NCBI GenBank assembly: GCA_010094045.1
Contig: ML986589.1
Coordinates: 503,974 to 567,973 of the forward strand
From: Lojkania enalia
Lineage: Eukaryota > Ascomycota > Dothideomycetes > Pleosporales
Direction: 5' to 3'
DNA: 64,000 nt
The position numbers were made by a program, and so were the translations under genes. A model generated the notes under the pieces. It had not been told where the DNA came from and ran no database searches. It was given only the letters and a program-made list of their open reading frames with translations. Each line of letters starts with the position of its first letter. Positions within the stretch are counted from its first letter, which is position 1. Below are positions 11,933 through 24,343 of this stretch, in pieces.

Positions 11933-13562
11933 ATGGCGAATCAGAAGGCTACTCAACAAGCCCCTAAAGAGTCGCGCCTATATATTACCTCCGTTTTGGA
12001 TTGCGACGAAGAGCTTGTGCAAAATCAGCATGGAGCAAGAAAGCGCCGAAAGGTGTCACCGCTAGATGATCGTGCAGAGTTCGAATCCGACGTTGATGCG
12101 CCGACAATTCCTTTCGCAACGATATCTCGAATTAAGGCCAAACAAACGGGCTTGGTACTTAGATCTAACGGTCAATCTGATTCCGTCTCTACAGTAGTGA
12201 CCGGAGCGGAAAAGGCAAGCTTTGCTTCTATCAACGTCGCTCCGTGGCTTATTGCATCGCTCTCTGCCATGGAAATTAAGTGGCCAACAGGAATCCAGAA
12301 AGCATGTATTCCAGAAATTCTTAAAGGAAGGGACTGGTAAGAAAAACCCATGAATAAAGCATTGAATGTACTAATCCATTTTAAGCATCGGCGGCTCACG
12401 TACCGGTACTGGTAAAACGGTTGCATTTTCTGTTCCAATACTTCAAAAATGGGCCGAAGATCCTATTGGTATCTATGCAGCAATTATTACACCGACAAGG
12501 GAATTGGCAATCCAGATCTTCGAGCAAGTCAAGGCCATATCCGCGCTCCAGTCGCTCAAGCCAGTTCTCATCACAGGCGGAGCTGACATGCGAGAGCAAG
12601 CAATCAACCTTGCTTCTCGTCCTCACATAGTGATCTGTACTCCTGGGCGACTGGCAGATCATATTAAGACATCAGGTGATGACACTGTCTGTGGCTTAAG
12701 ACGAGTACGGTTCGTCGTATTTGATGAAGCGGATAGATTGCTTGCCCCAGGAAGAGGGAGTATGCTACCGGACTTGGAAACCTGCCTTTCCGTCTTTCCG
12801 CCTCCGACGCAACGACAAACGCTGCTTTTCACCGCTACTGTTACTCCAGAGGTGCTCGCCTTGAAAGAGCAACCACGGCCTGGACGACCACCAATATTCA
12901 TTTGTGAAGTGGACACCGAGACTTTAGCAATCCCACCAAAACTACAACAGAAATATATCCAAACGCCGGTAACGCATAAAGAGTGCTATTTACACGTTCT
13001 ACTCGGTACCCCAGAAAATATCAAGAAATCCGTCATTATTTTCTGCAATCGAACCACCACAGCTACCTTGCTTGAGTACATGCTTCGACTCCTAGAACAT
13101 CGAGTTACAGCCCTCCACTCTGGATTACGACAGCCGGACCGAGTAGCAAATCTAGCTCGATTTCGTGCACAAGCTGCTCGTATACTTGTTGCTACCGATG
13201 TAGCGGCTCGTGGTCTCGATATTCCCGAAGTGGCGCTTGTAATCAATTATGACCTGCCACGCGACCCGGATGACTACATTCACCGCGTTGGTCGAACAGC
13301 CCGTGCCGGTCGCGCCGGTAGCTCTGTAAGCTTGATAGGACAACGAGATGTAGACCTCGTTTACGCTGTCGAAGATAGGGTTGGCAAGAAGATGGAAGAA
13401 TATGAGGAGGAGGGTGTTAGTATTGAGGGAAGAGTAGTGCGCGACGCCTTGAAGCCGGTCTCAGAGAAGAAGAGAGAGGCTATGCTGCAAATCGAGGAAG
13501 GCAAGGATGTATATGGGAAGCGGAAAGCGGGTATGCAGAACAAGGCCAAACGGCATTTGTAG
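11933..13562 (+). CDS. dbp8: ATP-dependent DEAD-box RNA helicase Dbp8 (DDX49 family)
   Basis: Exons 11933-12336 and 12386-13562 (49-nt intron splitting a Cys codon) encode 526 aa, close to the usual Dbp8 length. Motifs in order: Q-motif region with [18 protein letters not shown]; motif [11 protein letters not shown] (about 137-146; most homologues have TGSGKT); Ia PTRELA; GG; Ib [13 protein letters not shown] within VFDEADRLL; motif III as TAT in [43 protein letters not shown]. The family acts in the nucleolus in early 40S/18S rRNA maturation. The C-terminus is Lys-rich (NKAKRHL). The intact reading frame next to a dead transposon and two dead genes argues for purifying selection here. Confidence 0.95.
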
Positions 13563-13928
13563 CCCAAAAAATATTTTGGAATATGTGAAATGGGGTACCT
13601 CGCAATTAGAGAGATCTAACCGCAACAAATTCCCGTCCGAATCTACCCTACCAATACGAAAAGGTTACTCATACCTTGAATTATCTCCAAAATGCGCCAC
13701 TTATAAGATGGGGCCGCATATATAAGGATCGTTGGACCTTTTTACCAAGCATGAGCTATTTCGATAGGTCAAACTAGATAATAATGCTTCGGAGAGGATC
13801 ATCAGAAACACAGGATAAGCGTACAGTTCCTTCATATTCATCCTTCATTTCTAAGAAGTGTAACCCATAACCCAATCCTCAATTCCAATCATAACGCCAT
13901 TCATAAGAATGTGCTTCTCTCCCAGGCC

Positions 13929-15119
13929 CTAGGAGTCATCGCGCCTAGCAAGTCGGCGCAAAGCGTCGACGGGATACCTCGGTTCACCAGGACCAGCCCC
14001 TTCGACTCGACTTCGCGCCATTGAGTACACATAGCCCTCATTCTGCTCCGCGTACTCCTTTACCTCCTCGACGTCCATGGCGTCATCCCGGTCAGCACCT
14101 TCGTACAACGCGGTCTCATTGTCTTTAATATGAACCTACTCTTCACAGTCGATGTGAGGCTCATCCATATCTTCAGGCCTCGCCTTCTTGGTAGTCTTCA
14201 GCGATACATTCTCCATATCAAGCTCGGAATCGCGTTTAAAACTAAGAGTAGGACTGGGTAACATGATTGAGAAAAGAGATGTGTGCTCGTTGATCGCTTT
14301 CATGGTTGTGCTTACCGGCACAGACTTATCCTCGGAACACCGGGAAGGGATGTCTCCGGTGCCCTTCTCTGTACTGCTGACAGAAGATTTCTCTCTCGCG
14401 GCCTCCGCGCTCTTCTCATCCAGGACGTACTTCTGCTTATCGTCGGGAACCCTGCTGTTCGATATGTCGGCTATTCGAATTCTGGGCACAAATAGCGCAA
14501 CGCTTACAATTCTTCGCCCTCATCCTGCAGCTTCCTCAACTTCTCCAACTCGCCACTATGATCATAGAAGTTGGTCTTCGGTGGACTCATGTCAAAGGCC
14601 TTCTCAAGCTGCTTATTCGTAACATTGATGAACGGGCCGAAATCTTGATGGATTGGCCACCGGACCATCCATTCATTCAGCGTCTCCTCGCGATACTTAA
14701 CCCGAATATACATGTACATGATACCCTATTCACATTAGCTCAACGCACCACCCATTAGATGATAAAAAAGAGAAGGAACCTACAAGCGACTGCATCGCTT
14801 CCAAAACCCTAGACTCCTTATTATCTAACCTTCTCACATTGTTAAACAAATACCTATCAAACAGCATCCCTGATAACCTCTCCAGGTTCGCGCTCTTGCA
14901 GAGATCATCCCACCACTTCTCGACGATATTCTTCTTGACCTTGTCGCGGAGCGCCTCGCCGTCGCTAAGCTCACAAATGTACTTCATTTACTCGGCGTCA
15001 TGTGCGGAGCGAGGTTGGAAGTTGGAGGGGTCGCGGTACTCGGCTTCAGTGCCTGTGCGGCCGTAGGTAGCATTCATTTTGGCGATCGTGGTGGAGCGTG
15101 ATGAGCCGAAGACGCCCAT
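13929..15119 (-). pseudogene. Decayed gene of unknown family with two in-frame stops
   Basis: From the ATG at 15119 a frame reads MGVFGSSRSTT...AHDAE, meets TAA at 14990-14988 and continues without shift as MKYICELSDGEALRD. An intron (14783-14726, GTAGGT..AATAG) joins to IMYMYIRVKYREETLNEW. After DEGEEL a further small intron or shift leads to VPDDKQKYVLDEKSAE. The frame then meets TAG at 14138-14136 and again continues as VHIKDNETALYEGAD to a stop at 13929. Both stops become Gln by one T-to-C reversal (TAA from CAA, TAG from CAG). The protein is hydrophilic and charged with no domain I recognise. Alternatives are sequencing error or stop readthrough. Confidence 0.6.
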
Positions 15120-15739
15120 GGTAGGTGTGCTGCGGAGGGGAGTTGTAGTAGCGTTGATTGTTGCTGCTGAAATGAGTTGTATTGGGATAATATTGGCAGA
15201 TGGATAGTGGAGCTTGGGCAGGAGAAAGATCAGAAGGGACTGCTTTTAAGTGCGGAAAGGGGAGTGGAATTAGTAGATGTGGCGTCGCGCGGATGCAGTT
15301 CGTCACTGGCATTCAGCACACATTCGCCAAGTTATTATGTCATAGGGAGTGAATATGCTCCATGAAGTCACGATGATATTGTAAAGGGAAGGTTCTCTAC
15401 TTCGGTCTCTTTCTCTGGATTAGAAACTAAGTGTAAGATTTGGTTGGAAAACACAATAAATCGTATCAGCATGGTTGGACTTGAATTTGAATATATTCAA
15501 GTGCAAGTGACATTGTAGCTAACCAGGTTGGTCAACCGAGTTATCACTGACGATAGTACAGAAATGGTATGTTTGAGAGGATTTATTTGCCTAACTATTC
15601 CTATTTATAGCGAACAGGATGACGGATCACTTGCGCCTAGGAAAGGGAGCAGCTTTTACTACATGATAGAACTTTCGGTGGCAAATGAGCCTCAAGCATC
15701 GATTTCTTCGCACTCCTCATCCTCGACGCTGACTGATCC
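15120..15739. other. Intergenic stretch between two decayed genes
   Basis: This holds the 5' flank of the upstream decayed gene and the 3' flank of the next. A 73-codon plus-strand frame (15528-15749) has no recognisable feature and overlaps the stop region of the minus-strand relic; I do not call it. Confidence 0.45.
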
Positions 15740-16480
15740 CTATGTGTAGTCAAAGATAGATACCCAATCTTCCTTCTCCGGCAACTCGAACCCAGTCTCC
15801 ATCAGCTTAAGGACGTCATCAACCTCAGCTATCTCACGCACATCGATCTCCAAAACCAGGCGCCAGACTCTGTTCCCACGTATTCTGATCCAGACGGACT
15901 TCATAGCAAGCACCTGATCAATTGTATAACTAATACGCAGACGATATAAAGATTTGCCTTCGTAGGTGTTTAGCAAGATATAGCATTCCTTGCCTTCGAG
16001 GCAATTACCAAAGTCTTATTCAGCCGAACCTGCCACTCAAGATTATCCCTCGAAGCCAAAATATCGTAACTCCTGCTAATTCCCTGTCGAGAAGGCGCTT
16101 TCCTCGCTTCACTCACGAAATCCGCAAACTCCCATTTCGAACCTTGAAGCTCCGTCTCCAGAAATTCGTCGGGTACGCTGTGGCGGAACAATAGTTTCGA
16201 CATGGCGTCGCAGACTGGGTCCGTAATAGCGTCGATTGCTATGTTAACTTGTTGCTTGCTGGGTAGGGTGACCGTGGGCACGATTGATGCTGCTGCGTAG
16301 AACATCTCGACGGCATCTCGACCCTGGAACGCATTGTTGATGCCTCAGTTCAGTCGACCTGACACCTCCTCCACCATATTCCCCAACCGTGGCCGCCAAT
16401 TCGCTGACCCACCCCGGCGATGCGAAACCTGTGAAACCGCCCCAGCCGTCTCACGAGGTGACCTCAAAGATGTAGGAGAT
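15740..16480 (-). pseudogene. Decayed gene of unknown family (nonsense plus frameshift)
   Basis: A readable minus-strand frame runs from about 16480 (HRAHGSPTSLRSPRE...NMVEEVSGRLN), meets TGA at 16347-16345, then continues in the same frame as GINNAFQGRDAVEMFYAAAS. Near 15990 the frame must change for the protein to continue: LNKTLV in one frame is followed by EGKECYILLNTYEGKSLYRL in another, ending at 15740 with DWVSIFDYT. No intron fits this change. The TGA could derive from CGA. A further open frame upstream (16464-16766) may be a remnant N-terminus but does not join cleanly. Function unknown. Confidence 0.5.
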
Positions 16481-19400
16481 CCGTGCGCGCGATGTCGTTC
16501 CTAGCAGGCGAGAATACGTCTAGCATGTCAGGAAGCGTGACCGTGGTGGCATCCGGGTTTGCGAAGAACCAGCCTAAATCGTTAAATTCGAGGGAATTGT
16601 GCGAAAAGTCTACACCAGGCAGGGAGGGTGGTCTAACCCTGGCTGAAGGCGTGGAAGAAGATGATGATGAGAAGTGAATTGAGAGGGAGAGAGGAGAGTG
16701 GGCCTCCACAGAAAGGCTGTGCCCAAGCAGTGGCATTATCTTTGAGAGAAGGGGGACCTTGAACATAGCTGAGTCGCTATTGCGCGAGAAAAAACCCTTC
16801 GTTTTTGGATTTCCTTAGTTGCGTTCGATTTGTGGTAACTTTGTTGTGGCATTTGTGCGTCTGTTGTTCCATACCAGGGAGGAAAGCGGCGAGAAAAGCG
16901 TATAACGGAACTAGGTTACGGAACGCAAAATAGAATGGTCTAGAAATTTTCTCATATTGTGATATGGCAGTGCAGAATGAGGTCGCTACAGGTTATGTCA
17001 GCGACGCAGTGAAAGAGTGTAATATGAACTTTGCTGGCAGTCTCGTGGCTGACACCATGCCCCAGAATGTCGGCATACAGTTGTAGTGAAAGTGACACCT
17101 ACTTGAGTCCTTCACAGCTGTGGGTGTGGTAGCTAGCAGTAGAATCCTCACACCCAAGTCCGATATAGCCCGGAACCCACGTAGTCAGAATTGATATTAT
17201 CGAGACTCCCAATTATGGCACGAGCGCCCGAAGCCGTTGGTGCAAAAAAAATAAATCATTAACCCATTAAATATTTAAATATGGATGCTACCTCTAAATG
17301 GAGCACATCGTTCCTTGCTTGCACTAGAAGAAGGCTTGTCATGACTGTTAAAAGACCAATTGATGTAGCTGAGCATAAGAACAATAGGCATTATTCGCTG
17401 TACTGTTTGTCATGGAGCAGTGCTTGTCCGTAGCTCTAATACTCGTAATTGCATTACAGAATGTACACACAACGCATTCCCCCATCTGTTATGTGTATTG
17501 TACTATGTTGAGGCCGCCCGTCGAAGGCGCACTTGTGTTTTCCGAATGAGAAACAACCCCGTAATGCGTTAATATATGAGCGCCTGTTCATTCGTTCTCC
17601 TCAAAACACAGGCAACGAATATATACCAACTTCCAGATTACTCTTACCGTATGCAATTGCAAAATCTCTGGTGACTCAAGTATTGATTTCTTGATATTTT
17701 TTTAAGGGTCGTTGCTTCCGCGTGTCTTGCTGGAGAATTCCTTTAAATATAATTTCACGTGGCAGAGAGGGATATGTAGAACCTACGACGTAGGGGAAAT
17801 AGATTGAGCATCAGGGGGTACTGTAGTATATTGATTGGCTCTCCGATATGGCTTAACAAACATTTGATATACGTTACCTTCGGAAACTGGAGGAATATTT
17901 TCCTGATTACTTTGCATCACCCCGAAGGAGAAAAGGAAGGCCGACTGATGTTATGGGTTTCATCACTGACTAGAGTATTTCATTAAAAAATCAATGGTAA
18001 GCTGGAGAGAGGTCGTGAGGTGCGTGGACAGAAGAACGGTAAGCAGAAAGAGGAAGAAAAGAGGAGCAAACCAATATGCAATGACTGACATATTTAAACC
18101 CACTCAATACTGAGAACGTAGGACCAAAAGATGAGCTTTGACTTCCGTCTAGATAGGTGCTATTCGCTTGGACAATAAGGGGGAATTTTGGCACTAGTGG
18201 TTTACGCGGTTCATTGACGATGAACATTTAACAGTTTCTAATGCTACAGAAGCGCAAAATTAGGATTAGATTTTTGGTCAACCTCCTTTGTGAGGTCCGA
18301 AATATATCACGTCCGTAATTATGCAAGGAAGGTTAATATTGTAGAATTCAAACACGCTTTATGATCTCTTCAGAGTGATCTTCAGATACTGTTGTTCTAT
18401 AGTACTCCTAATATCCAGATGCCAGTAGAGTTGGGGGAAAGTGTGCTTGAGGAAACTACGCTTTACTGGAGGTAATTCCTTTTGGAGCTATCTGTGTTAT
18501 TATGGCTGTATTCATGAATCTATATGGATGAGCCTCTCTCTGAGCTAATCATTTAGCAAAGCAGAAGATAGTCTGTCTCATCATTCTGCTGGGCTGTTTA
18601 CAAATTGTGCAATGTGTTGGATTGCTCATTGGAGTAACACTCTTTGCCTAACAAAGGTTCCTGGTCAGTTTTGCGTGCATAAACCATGAATTAGACATTT
18701 GTGGACGGACGAAGCACATTACCAGAGAATGAAATGATCACTGTATGTGATGGGCGCCAGCAGGGCCAAAATGCATTATCCATCTGCTTCGTATGCTACA
18801 TGCAAAAACGGATGATAATGTGATCTGTCAAAGACGAGACCTTTGTTCGACGCACACTTGATTCAACAATTGCTTCAGTCGCTCTTTTGAGTGAAGCTCC
18901 ATCCCCTACCCACTCGCTTGAAATGCAGGAGGATATCACACAAAGACCCTTTTCTTGCCACCTCGCCTTGCAGTGAAGTTGTATCACATCGTCTCGTCTT
19001 TTCAAGGAAGCGGGGTATGTAGCTTAGGAGCAATCTACCGAGCAATATCAGATCCAATTAAGTTACTATACCTCAATGAGAAGCGGGCCCGAGCGACCTA
19101 AATGATCCCAGCCACCCCAATTTTGCAATGTTGGGTACGTAATTGTGCTTTTCAAATTGTGCACTACTGCAGGGCAATACATTGACGGCCCACCATCGCA
19201 CAGGGTCGGTCGTTGTAGGGCAATTCAGAGCGAAAAAATGAGGCGGAAGCCCATTTCACCGAAGTTGGGCCTTGATTGAGGGAAGAGCTGTTTGAAGAAA
19301 GTGGAGAAGCAGTGCTCGTAGTGGCAGGATCCGCGCATCAAGTGCTTACTGATATTGCTGCGTGCGGAAATGGTTCGCCGTTAGGGTATTGGATCCATAC

Positions 19401-20517
19401 AGTACCAAGACCTGCGAGGCCTTGTTAGGTATAGAAACCTGCTGTAGGCATTGGAGTGATGTGATTGCTGATAAAGGTGGCCTGGGCAGCCGAGCTATCG
19501 TTTTAACATGCGTTTCATAGAGAGCAGATAAGATGCAGTACTGAACTGTACTGTGACGGAATTGATAGAATTGCGATCGGGTCGGCCCTAGCCCCTAAGC
19601 TTTGTGAAGTTATTGAAGGATATTGTCCGATGGATAAATTCGTCGGACATCGGCTCACATCCGCTTGGCTAGCGTTAATGAAGGCTGTTGTAAATGGTAT
19701 AGATTGATGAACGAACTCGCGGTATGAAGGTACATTGAGGAAAGTACCATAGCTAAGCTGCGGGTCGCGCTTGCTGTCTCGGAAAGGTAGTTTGGCACTT
19801 CAAATAGGCAAAGATGAATCGGGCTACCATCATGGAAGTACTTCGCGAAACGGGTTGGAATCGTGAGACTAGACTGTATAAGGCTACTAGGATGAATGTT
19901 ATGAGTATTGTTATGCCTGATTTCTGCGTGGACGATGTATATTATTCCTATCGTTATCAACGATCCAGGGATGGAAATACATAGAAATTCTTGCATCCCT
20001 GCCACTCAACTTGAAACTGGGATCACCTTGCAAAAAGCGAATGCCCGAATGTTTCTTGCAGTAGTGCCATTTGCCTCGTTTATACTAAATTTTCGAAAAA
20101 TCACCCCACGTTCAAAATCATCGGTCATTTTCACCTCCCGTGCTATGCCACGATGCCCTAATATAGCTTGAAAAGGAGGGAGGCTGGAATGATCCCCCGG
20201 ATCTTTCGTAGCAGCACCGCATAATTGAGCAAGGATCGCTGTCGACAATGTCTGTGGGTATCTCGGTGCCTTCACCAAAAAGCTTCTAGTTGAGACCTAG
20301 TTTCCAGCGATGAAACTGCTCAAGAGATTGAGCCTGCCAGCCTTCTTACGGTGATTTTCTTGAACGATTTGATGAATGACCGCCGCTAAACGCCCTCCTT
20401 CTACGCGTAGCTGGCTAGTAATCTAGCTAGAGCGTGCACAATGAGTTCGCATCGGGGATGCGACTCTAACGAGAAGGGGGAAGGAGGGGGAGAGCTATGA
20501 AGCCAATTGCTCTACAC
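16481..20517. other. About 4 kb without a recognisable gene
   Basis: No family is recognisable on either strand. Frames are short, the longest about 116 codons (19655-20005, minus) and without domain character. Parts near 17200-17300 and 18240-18420 are AT-rich. The right end abuts the 3' end of Med10. Confidence 0.45.
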
Positions 20518-21054
20518 CTAGGCTACAATTGTTCCACCAGTTGATTCGACAACCTTTGACACATCTTCCCTCAACTCGGGGATTGCAGATATGATGTCTC
20601 TTGCAAGGGTGTCCCGCAGCAGTGTATACCCCTCGCACCGGCCCTTCAGCATCTGGTTCATTCTCTGCGCTAGTTCGACGAACTCGCGGGTGAAGATGTC
20701 AGGATTGCGGGACCCTTCGACGTATGCTGTTACTTCTGGTGGAATATCGATGTTTATGGAAGGGGCTGTTCGCGAAAGTTTGATGATGTTCTGGACTAGG
20801 CTCTGGCTAGGCGTCGGGTTAGTGACAGCTGCAGTACCATTGACTGGAAGTGATTGACGGCATACATTTCTCGCTTCATGGCCTCCTGCGTCTGGGAGCC
20901 TTGGTGTTCGACACACTGAACAATGAGGACATAGAGATTCTGGACAATATCTTTGAGTTGGGTTTCGACAGCGTTAAGCTGTGCTGTCGGACTATTAGTT
21001 TCACTAAGAGTTATTAGATGACGAAAGAAAGCTACCTGAAGCTTGCGGTGCCAT
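20518..21054 (-). CDS. med10: Mediator of RNA polymerase II transcription subunit 10
   Basis: Exons 21054-21036, 20983-20866 and 20806-20518 give 141 aa, normal for Med10 (Nut2). The first exon is only 19 nt (MAPQAS plus one base). Conserved blocks are QLKDIVQNLYVLIVQ (N-terminal helix), the segment KREI-QSLVQNIIKLSRTAP rebuilt over intron 2, and IPPEVTAYVEGSRNPDI followed by FTREFVELAQRMNQMLKGR. Intron 2 contains a CACTAAC branch site; acceptor CCTAG gives the in-frame product whereas neighbouring AGs do not. Med10 belongs to the Mediator middle module and contacts Med14. It is divergent from the PXA-domain gene. Confidence 0.93.
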
Positions 21055-21339
21055 AGTGAATCATGGAAGTCATGCGGGTGAACGTGGTGCGTTGTGAGTA
21101 TTATTGAAGAGGAGAAGTCTTGGACGCTAAGTGTTCTAGAACCCAGAGTGAGGGACAGACGCACGCCAAGCAACCGGTTCAACTTTCTTCCATCCCCGGC
21201 CTCTTCCGTCGTGGTGTTGGACTTCACCGCACCCACCACTCCTACGCCGCCCGAAATTCACCGCTACGAAATTGAGTACGCGTCCGTCGTGCTACTACCT
21301 TTGCTTGCAACGGATACCTACAATGAAAGTCAACCGCCG
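21055..21339. promoter_or_regulatory. Short bidirectional promoter region
   Basis: Only 285 bp separate the start codons of med10 and the PXA-domain gene. An open frame continues through it on the plus strand in phase with the PXA gene, but contains no ATG before 21340, so it is taken as promoter and 5' UTR. Confidence 0.6.
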
Positions 21340-24300
21340 ATGACGGAAAGCACCTTTCGGGAGTCTAATCTCCCCCAAGTGCAGCCACCACCCCTCCAGA
21401 CAACGGCCGTATTTGTTCCCGGATTCACCACGGGAAACCTACCAAATAAGCACCGTGTGACCAGTGCGACGCGACCCCCCGAGTCCCAGAAGCCTTACTC
21501 TGACACCACCTCCGACAAGGCCACGGCCGCCTTCATTCGGCGGACCCTTTGCGCCCACAATGTGCTCCTTGGTAATGGAGAGAAAGGACGAAACACGCCG
21601 CGTCCAATTGAAGAGGTATTACCGCCACTTACAAGCTCGAATGAGGTCGATCTTCAATTGTATGCCATCATCGCTGTGATTATCAAGGAATTTGTACAAA
21701 CCTGGTACTCTAAGATCACCCCGGACCATGTATTCATAAATGAGGTGATTCAAATCATTGCACACTGTACGCGGGCCCTGGAGCAGCGGCTACGCAAGAT
21801 CGACTTAGAGGCGCTTTTGCTTGATGAGATCCCTGAATTGCTCGAAGCGCACCTGAGTGGTAGGCAATCCCGATCCTTGGGCAGTGGCATAGCTGTAGTC
21901 TAATTGTGGCTCCAAAGCATTCCGCCTCGCGGAACAGCGAACTAGGTCTGATCATTCATTAGCGTCAGACCTACGTATCATCTATCATACGCTCCACCCG
22001 CACCCTGCATTGTCGCCTGTTCCCACCGAATTAGTGCCATCCAGCTTTATTGAACAAAGAGAGAACGAGTCTGCATGGCGCCAGTTGCTCGTACAAGGGG
22101 TATTGGCAGTATTGCTACCCACTGAAGATTTGGAAAATGGATGCCTGCGGGCCCTCGTGGCTGAAATATTCGCGGAAATGATACTCGGTGATGGCATCAG
22201 CGGTAGAGCATGCGAGGGCTGGCTGTTGTGGGAAGGTATTACGAGAATAGCGGAAGTACTGCAAGATGATGGTGCTAAGGAAGACGATTCACAAGTGAAA
22301 GATGTGACACCAGCTCAGAGCCTGAGCCGTCTCGAGCGCTATGGATTGCTCTCGACGGATAAGAACGGGCTTGCGAAACCGCTGATGCCCAACAGTAAGC
22401 ATCATGTGGAGCCATCTATGACCCTCTCAGGCATTTTCTGGGTGGTTGTCCAATATACGTTTCTGGTATGGACGGCGATGCGTGCGCTGATAGTAGGTCT
22501 TGCGACATCGACCTCTTTACCGTCGAGATCGATCATGGGAGCTAATGGACAGTCACCCGTGGACACGAGCCACCAATCGCGAGACGAATTTACAGCATCG
22601 AGGCGCCAGCTAACATGGACGAAACGGCCCATGGTGAGCATGAAGCTGTGGAGCTGCGCATCACAAGTTGTTGAGCTGGATTCACGCATGCCTTGGCTTT
22701 CAGGCTTCATTTCCATGCTGCAGTGGGGGGTCTTGGCCGGACCGGGAAGGGTGGGTGACACGGACGGTGTATTGGACAGGTAAGCTACGATAATGTTCTT
22801 GTTGTCTTTTTTCTGGTTGGTCGGCGTTCCTACAACACATGGTATCCTTCGGCTGCAGGAGGCCCCGCATGAGCTTTCGATCACTTGACCTGGCTGCCAG
22901 CGAATGCGACGGCCCGCAGGCTCTCACACGCAGTCACCCCGTGCCGGCGTGCATCCACTGCTGCAAACCCTTGCACCCGCTCCCGGGGCGGCAAGTCGAA
23001 GCGTCTCGTGCCCGCCTTGTGCTTGGCACGATGCGCCCCCTACTGTCTGGCGCTGTTCAACCATACCATGCCTGGCGGGTCGGGCCCGACTTCGCTGAGC
23101 ACCTGGCCATTCGCGATACACACGGGCTCGTACACGGCGCGCCAGCCCTGCAACGCGAGCCCAGCGGCCTGCCTCGTCTTATCGTGGCCCCAGGCGCCAC
23201 GGATGGCCCGCTTACGCGCCCGGTTGATCTACCCACACTGATTACCTAGCTCGGGACTCGCCGCGCTCTCCGGCGCAACACTCCTTGGCCGCGTCTCCCT
23301 TATGCAATCCAGACCGCTAAACAAGTGCGCCTCATTCTTCGACTGCTGATTTGGTTGGCGAACCTGCGATATCGCTGCCGTCCCATCATGGCTTCCCCGA
23401 AGAGACATCATTTCCTTGACGAATGCACTCCCAATCATGGGACGGCTTCCCTGCCCCGCTTGGCTGCTGCCCCGCACGGTTGTTGCTCCGGATTGGCTTT
23501 TGAAACTTGCCAGGTTATCTGGAACCTGCCTCGAGCACAGCCTTTGTGGTGTCTTGATTCTGCGACTTTGCGGGGTCTGCTTGCTCTGCACCACAATTTT
23601 CACATGCTCTCAAGCCTGGGCCATTGAATCTAATCTCGATAACTTGCTGGAGGACACTGCGGAGAACGGCTCGTTATTCCTGCTCTAGGGATGTGATGGC
23701 CCCAATTATCGCTCTTTATCGGTCTCGCTTGTCTTACACCTCGGATTCTTTTCGACCTCTCATACCCTCCTCTCTGGAATTACGGTCCACTAGGGAGAAT
23801 TTCTTCCCCTGTAAATTGTTCGAGTCGGCTGACTAGGCTGAGCGTCCCGCGGACCTACCCACTCATCAGCCGGGTTGCATGCATTTTGCATCATCTTACT
23901 CCAATGAGAAACTGTCGTCGCGCTGATTTTTAGAAACTAACTTGCAATCCTCTCTTAGATTTATTTCTCACACCATGCAATTGCGAGCCCTAAACCCCGC
24001 CTTCCTACCCATCCTTCTCCGCACTATCCGCGCGACTCTATTCCCAAACAACACTCTCGGCCCCCCACGCCAGCCGCCCTCTGCTGAAGAAGCCAAAGCC
24101 ATTAAGCGCCGGTGTGCTGCCGCGTTATTGGGCTTGTTACCGGTGAGGATGGCGGCGGCTTTTTTCGCGAGCGACTCTGCTGTCGCGCAACTTCGGCAAG
24201 TCGAAGAATTACTAGATTGCCTCAACGATACTTATCTTAACAAGCACCTGATGTTCCAGATTGTGGAGCTGATTGTGGTGAGATTGGTTCCGGAGCTGGG

Positions 24301-24343
24301 CGAGAGAATGGTACGGGATTTACTGGACGAGAGGTTGGGATAA
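21340..24343 (+). CDS. PXA-domain protein (sorting-nexin-associated domain)
   Basis: Exons 21340-21859, 21963-22779 and 23959-24343 encode 573 aa. After a Pro/Ser/Thr-rich N-terminus the PXA domain covers roughly residues 100-300 (DLQLYAIIAVIIKEFVQTWY, HVFINEVIQIIAHCTRALEQ, HPHPALSPVP). A hydrophobic segment IFWVVVQYTFLVWTAMRALI follows, then WGVLAGPGRVGDTDGVLDR. The C-terminal exon continues with FISHTMQLR, LFPNNTLGPPRQPPS, AIKRRCAAALLGLLP and TYLNKHLMFQIVELIVVRL. PXA domains occur in endosomal/ER-contact sorting nexins such as Mdm1; this fungal form lacks PX and RGS domains, and its role is unknown. Joining exon 2 to exon 3 recreates an Arg codon and the family sequence VLDR-FISHT, so the 1,179-nt intron model is well supported. 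Confidence 0.88.
22780..23958 (+). other. Anomalous 1,179-nt intron, probable insertion inside the PXA gene
   Basis: Donor GTAAGC and acceptor CTCTTAG (with an AACTAAC branch just upstream) frame an intron more than ten times longer than any other in the window. Its first half (about 22850-23260) is visibly GC-rich and holds open frames of 118 and 136 codons; a later frame (23416-23688) is Cys- and Leu-rich. No protein family is recognised on either strand and I found no terminal repeats. It may be an inserted mobile sequence, a nested gene or a structured RNA. Confidence 0.7.

Noticed and set aside
13929..15119. Programmed stop-codon readthrough as the primary explanation
   Set aside because: The contexts (TAA ATG, TAG GTT) are not known leaky contexts such as TGA CTA, and a neighbouring gene is also broken; decay is simpler.
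22839..23249. 136-codon frame within the PXA-gene intron as an additional exon
   Set aside because: Splicing directly from exon 2 to 23959 restores the conserved sequence exactly; including this frame would insert unrelated residues and still need a further intron. Kept only as part of the anomalous intron.
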